From positions 1-10,192 of the forward strand of contig CAMLHD010000029.1 of the NCBI GenBank assembly GCA_946479835.1: a stretch of 10,192 nt of DNA. The letters run 5' to 3'. Of the stretch, positions 1 to 6,339 are shown piece after piece. Below the pieces are notes generated by a model. The model was not told the origin of the DNA and searched no databases. It was given only the letters and a program-made list of their open reading frames with translations. Origin of the DNA: an uncultured Candidatus Saccharibacteria bacterium (GTDB lineage Bacteria; Patescibacteria; Saccharimonadia; Saccharimonadales; JACDBH01). Both the position numbers and the translations under genes were made by a program. Position 1 is the first letter of the stretch. The number at the start of each line of letters is the position of its first letter.

Positions 1-372
1 CGCCGTCGCGCTATCCGCCACCTTGAAAAAGGCCGTATTGTGATTGTGGCCGGAGGCTTGGGCAAACCGTATCTGACCACTGACACGGCCGCTGCCAGCG
101 TCGCACTAGAGCTGGACTGCGACGTCATCCTGAAAGCCACCAAGGTTGACGGAATTTATGACAAGAATCCGGCCAAGCATGCCGACGCCGTCAAATACGA
201 CAAGCTCACCTTCCAGGAATCGGTCGAGAATCCGGATATCATGATCATGGACAAGGCCGCTCTCGGGCTGGCGATGGAGCAGAAAAAGCCGCTTATTGTC
301 TTTGATCTACATACAGAAGATAATATTTTGCGCGCTGTCAAAGGCGAAGCTATCGGCACCCGTGTCGGTTAA
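1..372 (+). CDS. pyrH: UMP kinase, C-terminal part (5' end outside the window)
   Basis: Uridylate kinase of the amino-acid-kinase fold phosphorylates UMP to UDP with ATP in pyrimidine nucleotide synthesis in the cytoplasm. The frame is open from base 1, so about 123 C-terminal residues are visible of a family length near 240. The segment opens with RRAIRHLEKGR, then VAGGLGKPYLTTDTAAA, the conserved nucleotide-binding region with the TTDTAAA motif. It continues with DVILKATKVDGIYDKNP, characteristic of bacterial PyrH, and ends with the usual GEAIGTRV tail. The GTG codons near position 40 are internal valines, not starts. The stop TAA overlaps the stop of the convergent smpB, both being read from the same TTAA at 369-372. 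Family assignment is secure. Neighbours upstream are not visible. Confidence 0.95.
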   Translation, partial: RRRAIRHLEKGRIVIVAGGLGKPYLTTDTAAASVALELDCDVILKATKVDGIYDKNPAKHADAVKYDKLTFQESVENPDIMIMDKAALGLAMEQKKPLIVFDLHTEDNILRAVKGEAIGTRVG

Positions 373-827
373 GCCAGTCGGCGCTTTGCATCGCGTTCTT
401 GGTCGCGTTTTTTGATAACTTCCCGCTTGTCGTAGCGCTTCTTACCGCGGCCTACGGCGATCTCCAGCTTTATAAAACGGCCTTTGGTCAGGAATTTGAG
501 CGGCACGATGGTGTTGCCCTGCTGCTTGGCTTCCGTCAGCATCGCCAGTTCCCGCTTCTTTAAAAGCAGCTTGCGGTTGCGTCCCTGCACTTCCGGCGGC
601 AGGTGGGCGGCGTTGGTCTTGACCGGTGAAATCAAGCCGTTCATAAGCCAGGCCTCGCCGTCTTTCAGGGTCACGAAAGCGCCCTGTAAACTGCCGGCTT
701 GTTGCCTTAAACTGCGCGTCTCCGCCCCGCTGAGGGCAATACCGGCAATAAGCGAGTCTTTGATCTCATAGTCAAAGCGGGCCCGCCGATTGGAAATTAC
801 ACCGGTAGATCGTGATTTCTTTTTCAC
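369..827 (-). CDS. smpB: SsrA (tmRNA)-binding protein SmpB
   Basis: SmpB binds tmRNA and brings it to stalled ribosomes for trans-translation, rescuing the ribosome and tagging the unfinished protein. The 152 residues match the family's usual 150-160. Visible hallmarks are the N-terminal NRRARFDYEI segment, the SGAETRSLR motif (residues 33-41), GEAWLMNGLISP in the middle of the beta barrel, KLLLKKRE, the TIVPLKF strand and the basic C-terminal tail GRGKKRYDKREVIKKRD that reaches into the decoding centre. The start is GTG at 825-827, preceded by GAGG at 832-835. There is no tmRNA gene visible nearby. It is convergent with pyrH, sharing TTAA for both stops. Confidence 0.96.
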   Translation of the reverse strand: MKKKSRSTGVISNRRARFDYEIKDSLIAGIALSGAETRSLRQQAGSLQGAFVTLKDGEAWLMNGLISPVKTNAAHLPPEVQGRNRKLLLKKRELAMLTEAKQQGNTIVPLKFLTKGRFIKLEIAVGRGKKRYDKREVIKKRDQERDAKRRLA

Positions 828-836
828 AATACCTCA

Positions 837-865
837 AGCTTAACAGATAGCATAAGCATTGACAA
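837..865 (-). promoter_or_regulatory. Possible smpB promoter sharing its -35 with the opposite promoter
   Basis: On the minus strand TTGTCA (860-865) lies 17 nt from TAAGCT (837-842), which ends 9 nt before the smpB GTG. The -35 matches 5 of 6 consensus bases but the -10 only 3 of 6, so this is weak. The TTGACAA core is nearly palindromic, so it can act as -35 for both directions. Confidence 0.3.
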
Positions 866-887
866 ATTAATCTAGGTGTGGTATAAT
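859..887 (+). promoter_or_regulatory. Perfect consensus sigma-70 type promoter, antisense to the next gene
   Basis: TTGACA at 859-864 and TATAAT at 882-887 are separated by exactly 17 nt, a 12/12 match to the housekeeping consensus. It points right, toward 905-2083, which is a minus-strand gene. No plus-strand gene with a plausible start follows. Predicted transcription would begin near 894 and run antisense into the 3' end of the glycoside-hydrolase-like gene. Confidence 0.6.
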
Positions 888-904
888 TAAGATATAAGGT
901 TAAG

Positions 905-2083
905 TTAATTTTTTAGCTTGGCGTTCTCGGTTTCTACTTTGTTTATCTCTGAGATAGCGGCGTTCCAAAGCCCGGGGTCGTTATGGACTTTTTTGCGCCA
1001 GTACCACCATTCGACGCCCCATAAATCTATGGTGCGCATGCCGGTGGCCTTGCCGTAAGCTATGCGGTCGCGCAGGCGCTCAGGGCTAAGGGATTTGTAC
1101 TGTTCTTCGGTGGTGACCGTCTTGGTGCCGCCGATATGGCTAGGTGTCCAGGCTTCGGTCTGAAGCTCGTGTATGAAGGTATCGCGCCCGGTGGCCAGCT
1201 CGGCGGCACCGGCTAAGAAGGCGTAATACCAGGCCGGCAGCGGATAATCGAAGTATCGGTGCGTCAGGTATTTGTCCCATACCCTCTTATAAACAGAGAT
1301 ACCTATCAGGTCGGGCCGCGGCTCGCGGTGCGGCCATGACGGCATGAAGTTGTTGCTGCGGCTGATGACAAGCGTATGGTCGGGGTCGACCCGCTTGACC
1401 AGCTCGAATTCGCGCTGCAGGCGGTCGCGCAGCTTGCTCTTGTCAGCTTCCGGGCAAATGCCGAACTCGTCCAGCAGGTGCTCGTTCTCCAGCTGGTAGC
1501 TTTCCAGCGACGGATGATCCTTGTAGCGGTTGACGGTTTCCTCCAAGAAGCTGAACAGGTACGGTTCCCACTCGTTGCCAGGCAGCTTTTCGGCCCATGA
1601 CGGGATATGGCACTCCGGCCAACGAGGTTGCCTTAGGCCTATGGACAGGCTGACTTTGACGTTCTTTTCCAGAGCCATTGCCATCTGCCAGTCCAGCTCC
1701 TCGAAGTTATAAGTTCCCTCATTGGCCTCGATTATGTCCCAGTAGCTGACCAGGCGGATGCGCTCAATACCTAGGTCATCAATGATGGCCGCCATGGTTT
1801 CCTTGGGATCAAGATCAAAATAGCGGGCATAATCCGGGATGAAAGTTGCGCCTACTACTAGGGGTGTGTTCTTGTGTTTGTTGATATACCACTGGGCGAT
1901 GCCGTACATGGTACCGAAGGACAGTACGACGAAAGCCAGAATGCCTAAGCCCAGCCGCTGCCAGAACTTGTGCTTGGTGGTCCAATGCGTGAAGTCCCAC
2001 CAGAACTTCTGCCAAAAGCCGGCCGTGCTAGGTGGGCGCTTTACCCTGCCTTTGTACGCTGTTTTGTGGTCATCTTTGGCCAT
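905..2083 (-). CDS. Membrane-anchored glycoside-hydrolase-like (TIM-barrel, clan GH-A type) protein
   Basis: Predicted to be an extracytoplasmic sugar-cleaving enzyme tethered to the membrane; the substrate cannot be read from sequence. The 392 residues start with a basic, Trp-rich cytoplasmic tail (1-43), followed by one hydrophobic anchor (about 44-64). The rest resembles a GH-A barrel: VVGATFIPDYARYFDLDP opens the domain, ERIRLVSYWD (107-116) looks like strand 2, and YQLENEHL (196-203) carries Asn-Glu at 200-201 in the place of the acid/base. FIHELQTEAW (303-312) gives Glu306 as the likely nucleophile, and DLWGVEWWYW (353-362) resembles the aromatic strand 8. The ATG start leaves 15 nt to the divergent glycosyltransferase. 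No Shine-Dalgarno is seen; TAAAAG ends 8 nt before the ATG on the minus strand. The exact GH family is unknown, and an inactive or binding role is possible. Confidence 0.7.
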   Translation of the reverse strand: MAKDDHKTAYKGRVKRPPSTAGFWQKFWWDFTHWTTKHKFWQRLGLGILAFVVLSFGTMYGIAQWYINKHKNTPLVVGATFIPDYARYFDLDPKETMAAIIDDLGIERIRLVSYWDIIEANEGTYNFEELDWQMAMALEKNVKVSLSIGLRQPRWPECHIPSWAEKLPGNEWEPYLFSFLEETVNRYKDHPSLESYQLENEHLLDEFGICPEADKSKLRDRLQREFELVKRVDPDHTLVISRSNNFMPSWPHREPRPDLIGISVYKRVWDKYLTHRYFDYPLPAWYYAFLAGAAELATGRDTFIHELQTEAWTPSHIGGTKTVTTEEQYKSLSPERLRDRIAYGKATGMRTIDLWGVEWWYWRKKVHNDPGLWNAAISEINKVETENAKLKN

Positions 2084-2085
2084 GT

Positions 2086-2091
2086 TAAAAT
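2086..2091 (+). promoter_or_regulatory. -10-like hexamer for the glycosyltransferase gene
   Basis: TAAAAT (5 of 6 to TATAAT) ends 7 nt before the GTG at 2099, so transcription would start at or next to the start codon. A -35 is weak (TTGTGG at 2064-2069) and lies inside the opposite gene. Confidence 0.35.
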
Positions 2092-2098
2092 CTTTTAG

Positions 2099-2932
2099 GT
2101 GTTAGAAAATTCGCTTACGCTTACTATAGTTATACCAGTTTATAACGAGCAAGACCATCTAGTTAACTGCCTGGAGTCGATTGCCCGGCAGACTGTGCTG
2201 CCCGACGAGGTGATAGTGGTTGATAACAACTCGACCGACCGCACCGTAGAGATGGCCAAACGTTATGATTTTGTACGTGTGGTAACCGCCCAAAAACAAG
2301 GTGTGGCCTACGCGCGCGACGCTGGCTTTGACGCTGCGGCTTCGGCTCTGATCGGCCGGCTTGACGCCGACACCGTGCTGCCGGAGAACTGGGTCGAAGA
2401 CGTTTTAGCGGCTTATTCCCAGCATCAGGATTTTGCCCTCACCGGCGGCGGCTACTTTTATAATGTACCCTGCGCGCGTTTCAATGGCTGGCTGACCAGC
2501 CAGATGGTTTACCGCTTGAACCGTTTCATCATGGGCCACTACGTGCTTTGGGGTTCGAACATGGTGGTGCCCAAAGCACTCTGGAACAAGGTCAGGACTA
2601 CAGCCTGCACCAAGCGGGACGATCTGCACGAGGACCTGGACCTGGCCATTCATCTGCACCGGGCCGGCGTGCCGATAACTTACGATCAAGACCTAAGGGT
2701 TGGCGTGGAAATGAAGCGTGTCTACAACACCGACAGCCTGGTACACAAGCGCCGGATGATGATGTGGCCGAACACGCTTTATGCGCACGGTTTCAAACGG
2801 GCCTGGCTGGGCACGGCCGGCGCCTATTTTCTCTATCAGGGACGGTTTTTTGTCCGGTTCTCAAATCTGGTGGCCACCATGTACCGCACCGCCCAGGCGC
2901 ACTTGAATGCGACCTGGTCTAGACTGGATTAG
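2099..2932 (+). CDS. Family 2 glycosyltransferase
   Basis: A GT-A fold glycosyltransferase that would transfer a sugar from a nucleotide-sugar donor to a cell-envelope or polysaccharide acceptor at the cytoplasmic face. Of 277 residues, the first strand TIVIPVYNEQDH (9-20) and VIVVDNNSTDRT (38-49) bind the nucleotide. RLDADTVLPENW (87-98) contains the DxD metal-binding motif at D89-D91. WGSNM (151-155) and HEDLDLA (177-183) correspond to acceptor and catalytic-base regions. The C-terminal part is amphipathic without clear transmembrane segments. The start is GTG at 2099 because the first beta strand begins only eight codons later; no Shine-Dalgarno precedes it. It is divergent from the glycoside-hydrolase-like gene, and the pair may act on one envelope glycan (inference). 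Its 3' end overlaps the nuclease gene by 14 nt. Acceptor and sugar are unknown. Confidence 0.9.
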   Translation: MLENSLTLTIVIPVYNEQDHLVNCLESIARQTVLPDEVIVVDNNSTDRTVEMAKRYDFVRVVTAQKQGVAYARDAGFDAAASALIGRLDADTVLPENWVEDVLAAYSQHQDFALTGGGYFYNVPCARFNGWLTSQMVYRLNRFIMGHYVLWGSNMVVPKALWNKVRTTACTKRDDLHEDLDLAIHLHRAGVPITYDQDLRVGVEMKRVYNTDSLVHKRRMMMWPNTLYAHGFKRAWLGTAGAYFLYQGRFFVRFSNLVATMYRTAQAHLNATWSRLD

Positions 2933-3500
2933 TTGTCTCTTTACCATCTGTCTCTTGGATCTGGCAGGCGCTCCACAGTCCTAAGTTTTGCTCTCTTGCC
3001 TGACGCTCCAACTCATGGAACTCGGCCTGTTTTTGAAACGGAAACAGCTCATACGAAAAACCATAGCCCTGCTTTATGATCTCGGCGTTGACTAAGCGCC
3101 CGTCCGGCAGATAGACGTAGCGCAGCAGCCGTTCGTAGCGATCGCGGTTGGTATTGGTCGGATCGGCTTCGAGCCGGACATCATTCTGGCCTATCAGATC
3201 ACGCGTGAAAGCGCCCGCTACCCGGCCGAAGCACTGCACGCTTACGCGTGGGTCCTGAGTCTCGGGCGTATCTACGCCGATGAATCTGACCCGTTCGGTC
3301 TGCCCGTTCATATCCACCGTAATAGTATCGCCATCTTCAACGCCCAAGACCTTATAAAAGCCCGGCTGAATAGTTTTGGCCGTGTCAGCGGCTTTATCGA
3401 GCCAGCCGAATTGTTCGGCCAGCCATAGTCCGCCGGCTATAAGCAAGCTTAAAATAATTGCGATCAGCCGCCGCTGGACCCGTTTTGGCAGCCGCGCCAT
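2919..3500 (-). CDS. Staphylococcal-nuclease-like (thermonuclease) protein, membrane-anchored
   Basis: A calcium-dependent phosphodiesterase fold (SNase) that degrades DNA or RNA, here probably outside the cytoplasmic membrane. The 193 residues open with a basic stretch and a hydrophobic segment (about 11-28) that is a signal anchor or signal peptide. The core has all catalytic positions of the family: VEDGDT with D58 (D21 of the S. aureus enzyme), VRFIGVDTPE with R72, D77 and E80 (R35, D40, E43), and RDRYERLLRYVY with R124 (R87). Cys90 and Cys179 are placed as in thermonucleases with a disulfide. It is the last gene of the cobO-like/terC operon, starting 2 nt after the terC stop. In a host-dependent CPR cell a surface nuclease could help scavenge nucleotides (inference). 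Confidence 0.92.
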   Translation of the reverse strand: MARLPKRVQRRLIAIILSLLIAGGLWLAEQFGWLDKAADTAKTIQPGFYKVLGVEDGDTITVDMNGQTERVRFIGVDTPETQDPRVSVQCFGRVAGAFTRDLIGQNDVRLEADPTNTNRDRYERLLRYVYLPDGRLVNAEIIKQGYGFSYELFPFQKQAEFHELERQAREQNLGLWSACQIQETDGKETTNPV

Positions 3501-3502
3501 GC

Positions 3503-4504
3503 TTAGGCTTCTTTGACCGGGTGAGGATTTTTAATCAGCAGCGAACCAGCCGTGGCGCCACCGATTATCAGCGAAATGATAGCTAGGCTGAGGCCGGTAG
3601 ACAGATGGATGCCGAACCAAGGAATACCAAAAATATGCTCCGGCGCTATTAGCATCTTGGCGCCGACGAACAGCAGCAGTATGCCCAGGGCATGGCTGAG
3701 CAGCCAGAATTTGTCCTTGATAAATTCGAAGACGAAGTACAGCGCCCGCATACCCAGGATGGCGGCGGCGTTGCTGGCGATGATGATGAACGGATCCTGT
3801 GACACGGCTAGGATGGCCGGCACCGAATCGACCGCGAAGATGGCGTCGGTCGCTTCTATGACCAGCAGCGCCATAAACAGTACAGTGGCTACGTGCTTGC
3901 CGTTCTCAATCGTGAACAGCTTATGGCCGTCCATATGATGGCCGACCGGTATGACGCGTTTGGCCCATTTATAAAGCCGGCTCTTAGCCGGGTTGAACTC
4001 GTTCTCTTCCCTTGTCTTGAACAGCTTGAAGCCGCTGTAGAGCAAAATAAGACCGAAGATGATCAGCACCGATTCGAAACGCTTGATCATGGCGATGCCG
4101 GCAAAGACAAAGATTATGCGCATCACGATGGCGCCGAAGATGCCCCAGAACAGCACCCGGTGCTGGTATTGCCGAGGAATCATAAAGTAGCCCAGGATGA
4201 CCGACCAGGCGAAAACGTTGTCGATAGACAATGATTTTTCGATTAAGTAGCCGCTGAAGTACTGCCCGGCCGCTTCCCCTCCGTAGACTTGCCAGACCAC
4301 TACGCCTAAGAGCACGCCAAGGGCTATCCATACGAAGCTCTGAATGGCCGAGCCTCTCAGGGTCGGCGTGTGGTCGCGGCGATGAACCACCAGGATATCG
4401 AACAATATTAAGAAGACGAACCAGGTGCCTAAGAGCGCCCAATGCCACCAGGCGACATTGATGTTAAGCTCGGCGGTTGCGGTGGCGGCGGCAAGCAGGT
4501 TCAT
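3503..4504 (-). CDS. TerC-family integral membrane protein (probable metal-ion exporter)
   Basis: TerC/Alx-family proteins are multi-pass membrane proteins; characterised members export manganese, and the family is linked to tellurite resistance and to metallation of exported enzymes. The 333 residues fit the Alx-type length. About nine hydrophobic segments are visible, roughly at 22-42, 53-73, 97-111, 116-140, 144-163, 205-228, 236-256, 266-285 and 302-324. Family motifs are SIDNVFAWSVILGYF (93-107) with Asp95 and EATDAIFAVDSVPA (217-230) with Asp220 and Asp226, the conserved acidic positions inside membrane helices. The ATG start lies 1 nt after the cobO-like stop, with AAAGGGAT somewhat upstream. 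Whether the ion is Mn or another cannot be told; no riboswitch is seen. Confidence 0.93.
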   Translation of the reverse strand: MNLLAAATATAELNINVAWWHWALLGTWFVFLILFDILVVHRRDHTPTLRGSAIQSFVWIALGVLLGVVVWQVYGGEAAGQYFSGYLIEKSLSIDNVFAWSVILGYFMIPRQYQHRVLFWGIFGAIVMRIIFVFAGIAMIKRFESVLIIFGLILLYSGFKLFKTREENEFNPAKSRLYKWAKRVIPVGHHMDGHKLFTIENGKHVATVLFMALLVIEATDAIFAVDSVPAILAVSQDPFIIIASNAAAILGMRALYFVFEFIKDKFWLLSHALGILLLFVGAKMLIAPEHIFGIPWFGIHLSTGLSLAIISLIIGGATAGSLLIKNPHPVKEA

Positions 4505-4505
4505 A

Positions 4506-5075
4506 TTAAAAATCTATCCCTTTGTTTGCCAGGAACTTTTCATCGAAATGATGTTTCATCTTGGTCATGTGGGTAGCGATATCCGTCTTATAAAGCAGTT
4601 TTTCGGGAAAATTGCGGCCGGTCAGGCACAGGCTGGTCTTGGGGCTGCGCTTATCGATCAGCTCTTCCAGCTTATCAGAGCCTATGAGCTGGTCATGTAC
4701 GGCATTGTTGATCTCATCGCAGATCACAAGATCGTAATCGCCGCTTTTGGCCGTATCCAGCGCCACTCGGTAGGTTTCTGCAGCGGCCCTTTTATGCTCG
4801 GCTTCGGAAATGCCTTTAGCACTTAACGAACCCGCCTTGTAAAAGCCCTTGCCGCCGCGGTGAAAGAGGAACCGTGATTTATAAACCGGCTTGATGTCGT
4901 CGAAAAAATCATGCTCGCTGACCTGCCAGTGCTTAATGAACTGGATAAAGGCCACTTTTTGCCCGGCGCCTAGAGCGCGGGCTGCCAGCCCCACCGAGGC
5001 GGAGGTCTTTCCCTTGCCCTCGCCGGTGTAGACCAGCACCACCGATTCTTTTACGGAGTAATCTTCAAAAGCCAT
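4506..5075 (-). CDS. cobO: CobO/CobA-type corrinoid adenosyltransferase (P-loop ATPase)
   Basis: This family transfers the 5'-deoxyadenosyl group of ATP to cob(I)alamin or its precursors to make coenzyme B12 forms. The 189 residues match the family. The P-loop TGEGKGKTS (17-25) is the typical CobA variant, DLVICDEINNA (115-125) is the Walker B region, LTGRNFPEKL (151-160) is the conserved TGR motif, and the tail MTKMKHHFDEKFLANKGIDF ends with the usual K-G-I-x-F. The ATG at 5073-5075 lacks a Shine-Dalgarno; TATACT sits 11 nt upstream. It leads the operon with terC and the nuclease at gaps of 1 and 2 nt. No other B12 gene is in the window, so it may serve salvage of acquired corrinoid, or be a repurposed ATPase (inference). 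Confidence 0.9.
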   Translation of the reverse strand: MAFEDYSVKESVVLVYTGEGKGKTSASVGLAARALGAGQKVAFIQFIKHWQVSEHDFFDDIKPVYKSRFLFHRGGKGFYKAGSLSAKGISEAEHKRAAAETYRVALDTAKSGDYDLVICDEINNAVHDQLIGSDKLEELIDKRSPKTSLCLTGRNFPEKLLYKTDIATHMTKMKHHFDEKFLANKGIDF

Positions 5076-5086
5076 TTCTGGTTTTC

Positions 5087-5115
5087 AGTATAACCAAAAA
5101 CCATTTAATTTTCAG
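5087..5115 (-). promoter_or_regulatory. Promoter of the cobO-terC-nuclease operon
   Basis: On the minus strand CTGAAA (5110-5115) and TATACT (5087-5092) are 17 nt apart, 4/6 and 5/6 matches. Transcription would begin about 4 nt before the ATG at 5075, giving an almost leaderless mRNA. The -35 lies just beyond the stop of the upstream gene. Confidence 0.5.
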
Positions 5116-5776
5116 GGGTATTGCCCGCCGTTTCGGCTTCTGCCTCTAGTATCAGCTGACGCACGGCTACCTCCACGAACACTGCCTCTCGGTGCAGCGG
5201 CATCATCCGCCGGATGCGGTCGGCATTGGCCACCCATTCGTATTCATCTCTCAAGTAGTCCGTGTCATCCATGAAATCTTCAAGCTCGCGCCGTTGGTCG
5301 GCTTTAAGAAGATTATCGATCTTTTCAAACCGGGTCTTGTCGCGGCGGGTTTCCCTGCCTTGCAGCCACTCGAGCGTCGTCCGGTCATTGGTGGCTACAT
5401 CGTTTGCCAGTTCCGGCAACGGCCGGTAAGGCTTATTGTCTGGCGAGTCGAAATGGAAGGCGTACCACATCAGGCTGGCTATCCGGGTCTGCGGTGTTGA
5501 GGCATTTCTGGCTTCGAGGATCGCGCGGATATCAGCTACGCTCATGGGCTGGGGCTCCCTTACGACTTCACGCAAGGGAGCTGGCCGTGGATCCGCGTCG
5601 GTTTGGCCGGGTCCGTCAGCAGTCCTGGCCGTACGGTCCATGTCTGGATACATGGCTTCGTCAGTAAGATGGCTGGCATAGACGGCAAAACGTCCGCTTA
5701 AGATCTGCAGACTGGCGTCCATCGCTGAGCTGCCGTACGGATCTCGTTCCGGCAGTTGTAGAGCACCCTCACTCAT
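5105..5776 (-). CDS. Unrecognised soluble protein with a possible helix-turn-helix segment
   Basis: I do not recognise this 223-residue protein. It has no signal peptide or membrane segment. From the ATG, residues about 45-75 are a Pro/Asp/Arg-rich linker-like stretch, and 80-218 are charged and helical. Residues about 121-157 (ELANDVATNDRTTLEWLQG followed by KIDNLLKA) resemble a Cro/CI-type helix-turn-helix in pattern, so DNA binding is possible but unproven. The end is acidic (EAEAETAGNTPEN). I chose ATG at 5774-5776; a TTG at 5789-5791 would add five residues (MYALG) and cannot be excluded. Neither has a clear Shine-Dalgarno. It stands between the cobO operon (30 nt) and the glutaredoxin gene. 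Codon pattern and reading-frame length make it a real gene. Confidence 0.75.
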   Translation of the reverse strand: MSEGALQLPERDPYGSSAMDASLQILSGRFAVYASHLTDEAMYPDMDRTARTADGPGQTDADPRPAPLREVVREPQPMSVADIRAILEARNASTPQTRIASLMWYAFHFDSPDNKPYRPLPELANDVATNDRTTLEWLQGRETRRDKTRFEKIDNLLKADQRRELEDFMDDTDYLRDEYEWVANADRIRRMMPLHREAVFVEVAVRQLILEAEAETAGNTPEN

Positions 5777-5854
5777 ACCCAGAGCGTACAACAGAGGTAG
5801 CTTAAGCGCTGTGAGATTTCTTACCTAAAGAGATTGATATTAAGCACAGGTATT

Positions 5855-6097
5855 TCAGGAAACGAGTTTGTTCTCACGCAGGGCGTTGTCGATCTGCGGC
5901 CTGTCGAAACCGATGATTATCTGCCCGTTGATATCTAGCACCGGAATACCCATCTGGCCGGATTTGTTGATGGCTTCTTCGGCGTACTTTCTATCCTGCT
6001 CGACGTTGCGGTCTTCGAATTCGACGCCCAAGTTGCCAAGATATTGTTTGGCGGCATGGCAAAAAGCGCACCACGGCGCGCTGTAAACGATAACCAC
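5855..6097 (-). CDS. Glutaredoxin / NrdH-like thiol-disulfide oxidoreductase
   Basis: A small thioredoxin-fold protein that passes electrons to disulfides in the cytoplasm, for example to ribonucleotide reductase or peroxidases. The 80 residues are the normal length. YSAPWCAFCHAAK carries the CxxC active site at Cys10 and Cys13 with the preceding Trp9. GIPVLDING holds the cis-Pro at 52, and IIGFDRPQID (61-70) is the GF/GY-D glutathione or partner-binding loop. The start is GTG at 6095-6097, since the first beta strand (VIVYS) begins immediately. It overlaps the stop of the upstream small membrane protein by 1 nt, with GAGGAAG as ribosome binding site, so the two are translationally coupled. 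Confidence 0.92.
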   Translation of the reverse strand: MVIVYSAPWCAFCHAAKQYLGNLGVEFEDRNVEQDRKYAEEAINKSGQMGIPVLDINGQIIIGFDRPQIDNALRENKLVS

Positions 6098-6276
6098 TAT
6101 TCTTCCTCTTCTTCAGCCTCTTGGGTTGACAGGCGCCGGACGAAATAAATCGCTGCGGCGACGAACAGAATGATAGCAACCGTTAGACCGAGTCCGGAAA
6201 CTATTTTACCGGCGCTATGCGCGGCGGCTTCTTGCTCGGTATCGTGATCGACTCCCATATGCGCGAAATTCTCCAT
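6097..6276 (-). CDS. Small single-pass membrane protein with acidic tail
   Basis: A 59-residue protein of unknown function. Residues 1-25 are polar with scattered His (H6, H11, H20), residues about 28-46 form one hydrophobic membrane segment (VSGLGLTVAIILFVAAAIY), then an RR pair and a tail ending in five Glu. The positive-inside rule places the acidic tail in the cytoplasm. I chose ATG at 6274-6276 rather than GTG at 6292-6294, because a strong extended -10 (TGCTACAAT) lies 8 nt before this ATG, so the GTG would not be transcribed. It is the first gene of an operon with the glutaredoxin and is divergent from the His-rich membrane protein. Confidence 0.75.
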   Translation of the reverse strand: MENFAHMGVDHDTEQEAAAHSAGKIVSGLGLTVAIILFVAAAIYFVRRLSTQEAEEEEE

Positions 6277-6284
6277 ATAGATTA

Positions 6285-6293
6285 ATTGTAGCA
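6285..6293 (-). promoter_or_regulatory. Extended -10 promoter of the membrane protein/glutaredoxin operon
   Basis: The minus strand reads TGCTACAAT, an extended -10 (TGn plus 5/6 of TATAAT), ending 8 nt before the ATG at 6276. A TTGATA lies farther upstream at a spacing of 20, too long for a normal -35. Predicted start of transcription is at or next to the ATG. Confidence 0.5.
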
Positions 6294-6326
6294 CTACCCG
6301 TACAGTTTCTTATCAAGCGGCTGATG

Positions 6327-6332
6327 TATACT
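6327..6332 (+). promoter_or_regulatory. -10 element of the His-rich membrane protein gene
   Basis: TATACT (5/6) ends 7 nt before the ATG at 6340, placing the transcription start on the start codon. No clear -35 or Shine-Dalgarno is seen. It is back to back with the promoter at 6285-6293. Confidence 0.45.
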
Positions 6333-6339
6333 GCATACA

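Noticed and set aside
3552..4448. Long frames opposite or out of phase with the TerC gene
   Set aside because: Low-complexity translations without motifs; the TerC reading frame has all family motifs and explains them as shadows.
6274..6294. GTG at 6292-6294 as start of the small membrane protein
   Set aside because: The extended -10 at 6285-6293 overlaps it, so the mRNA would begin after this codon; the ATG at 6276 fits better.
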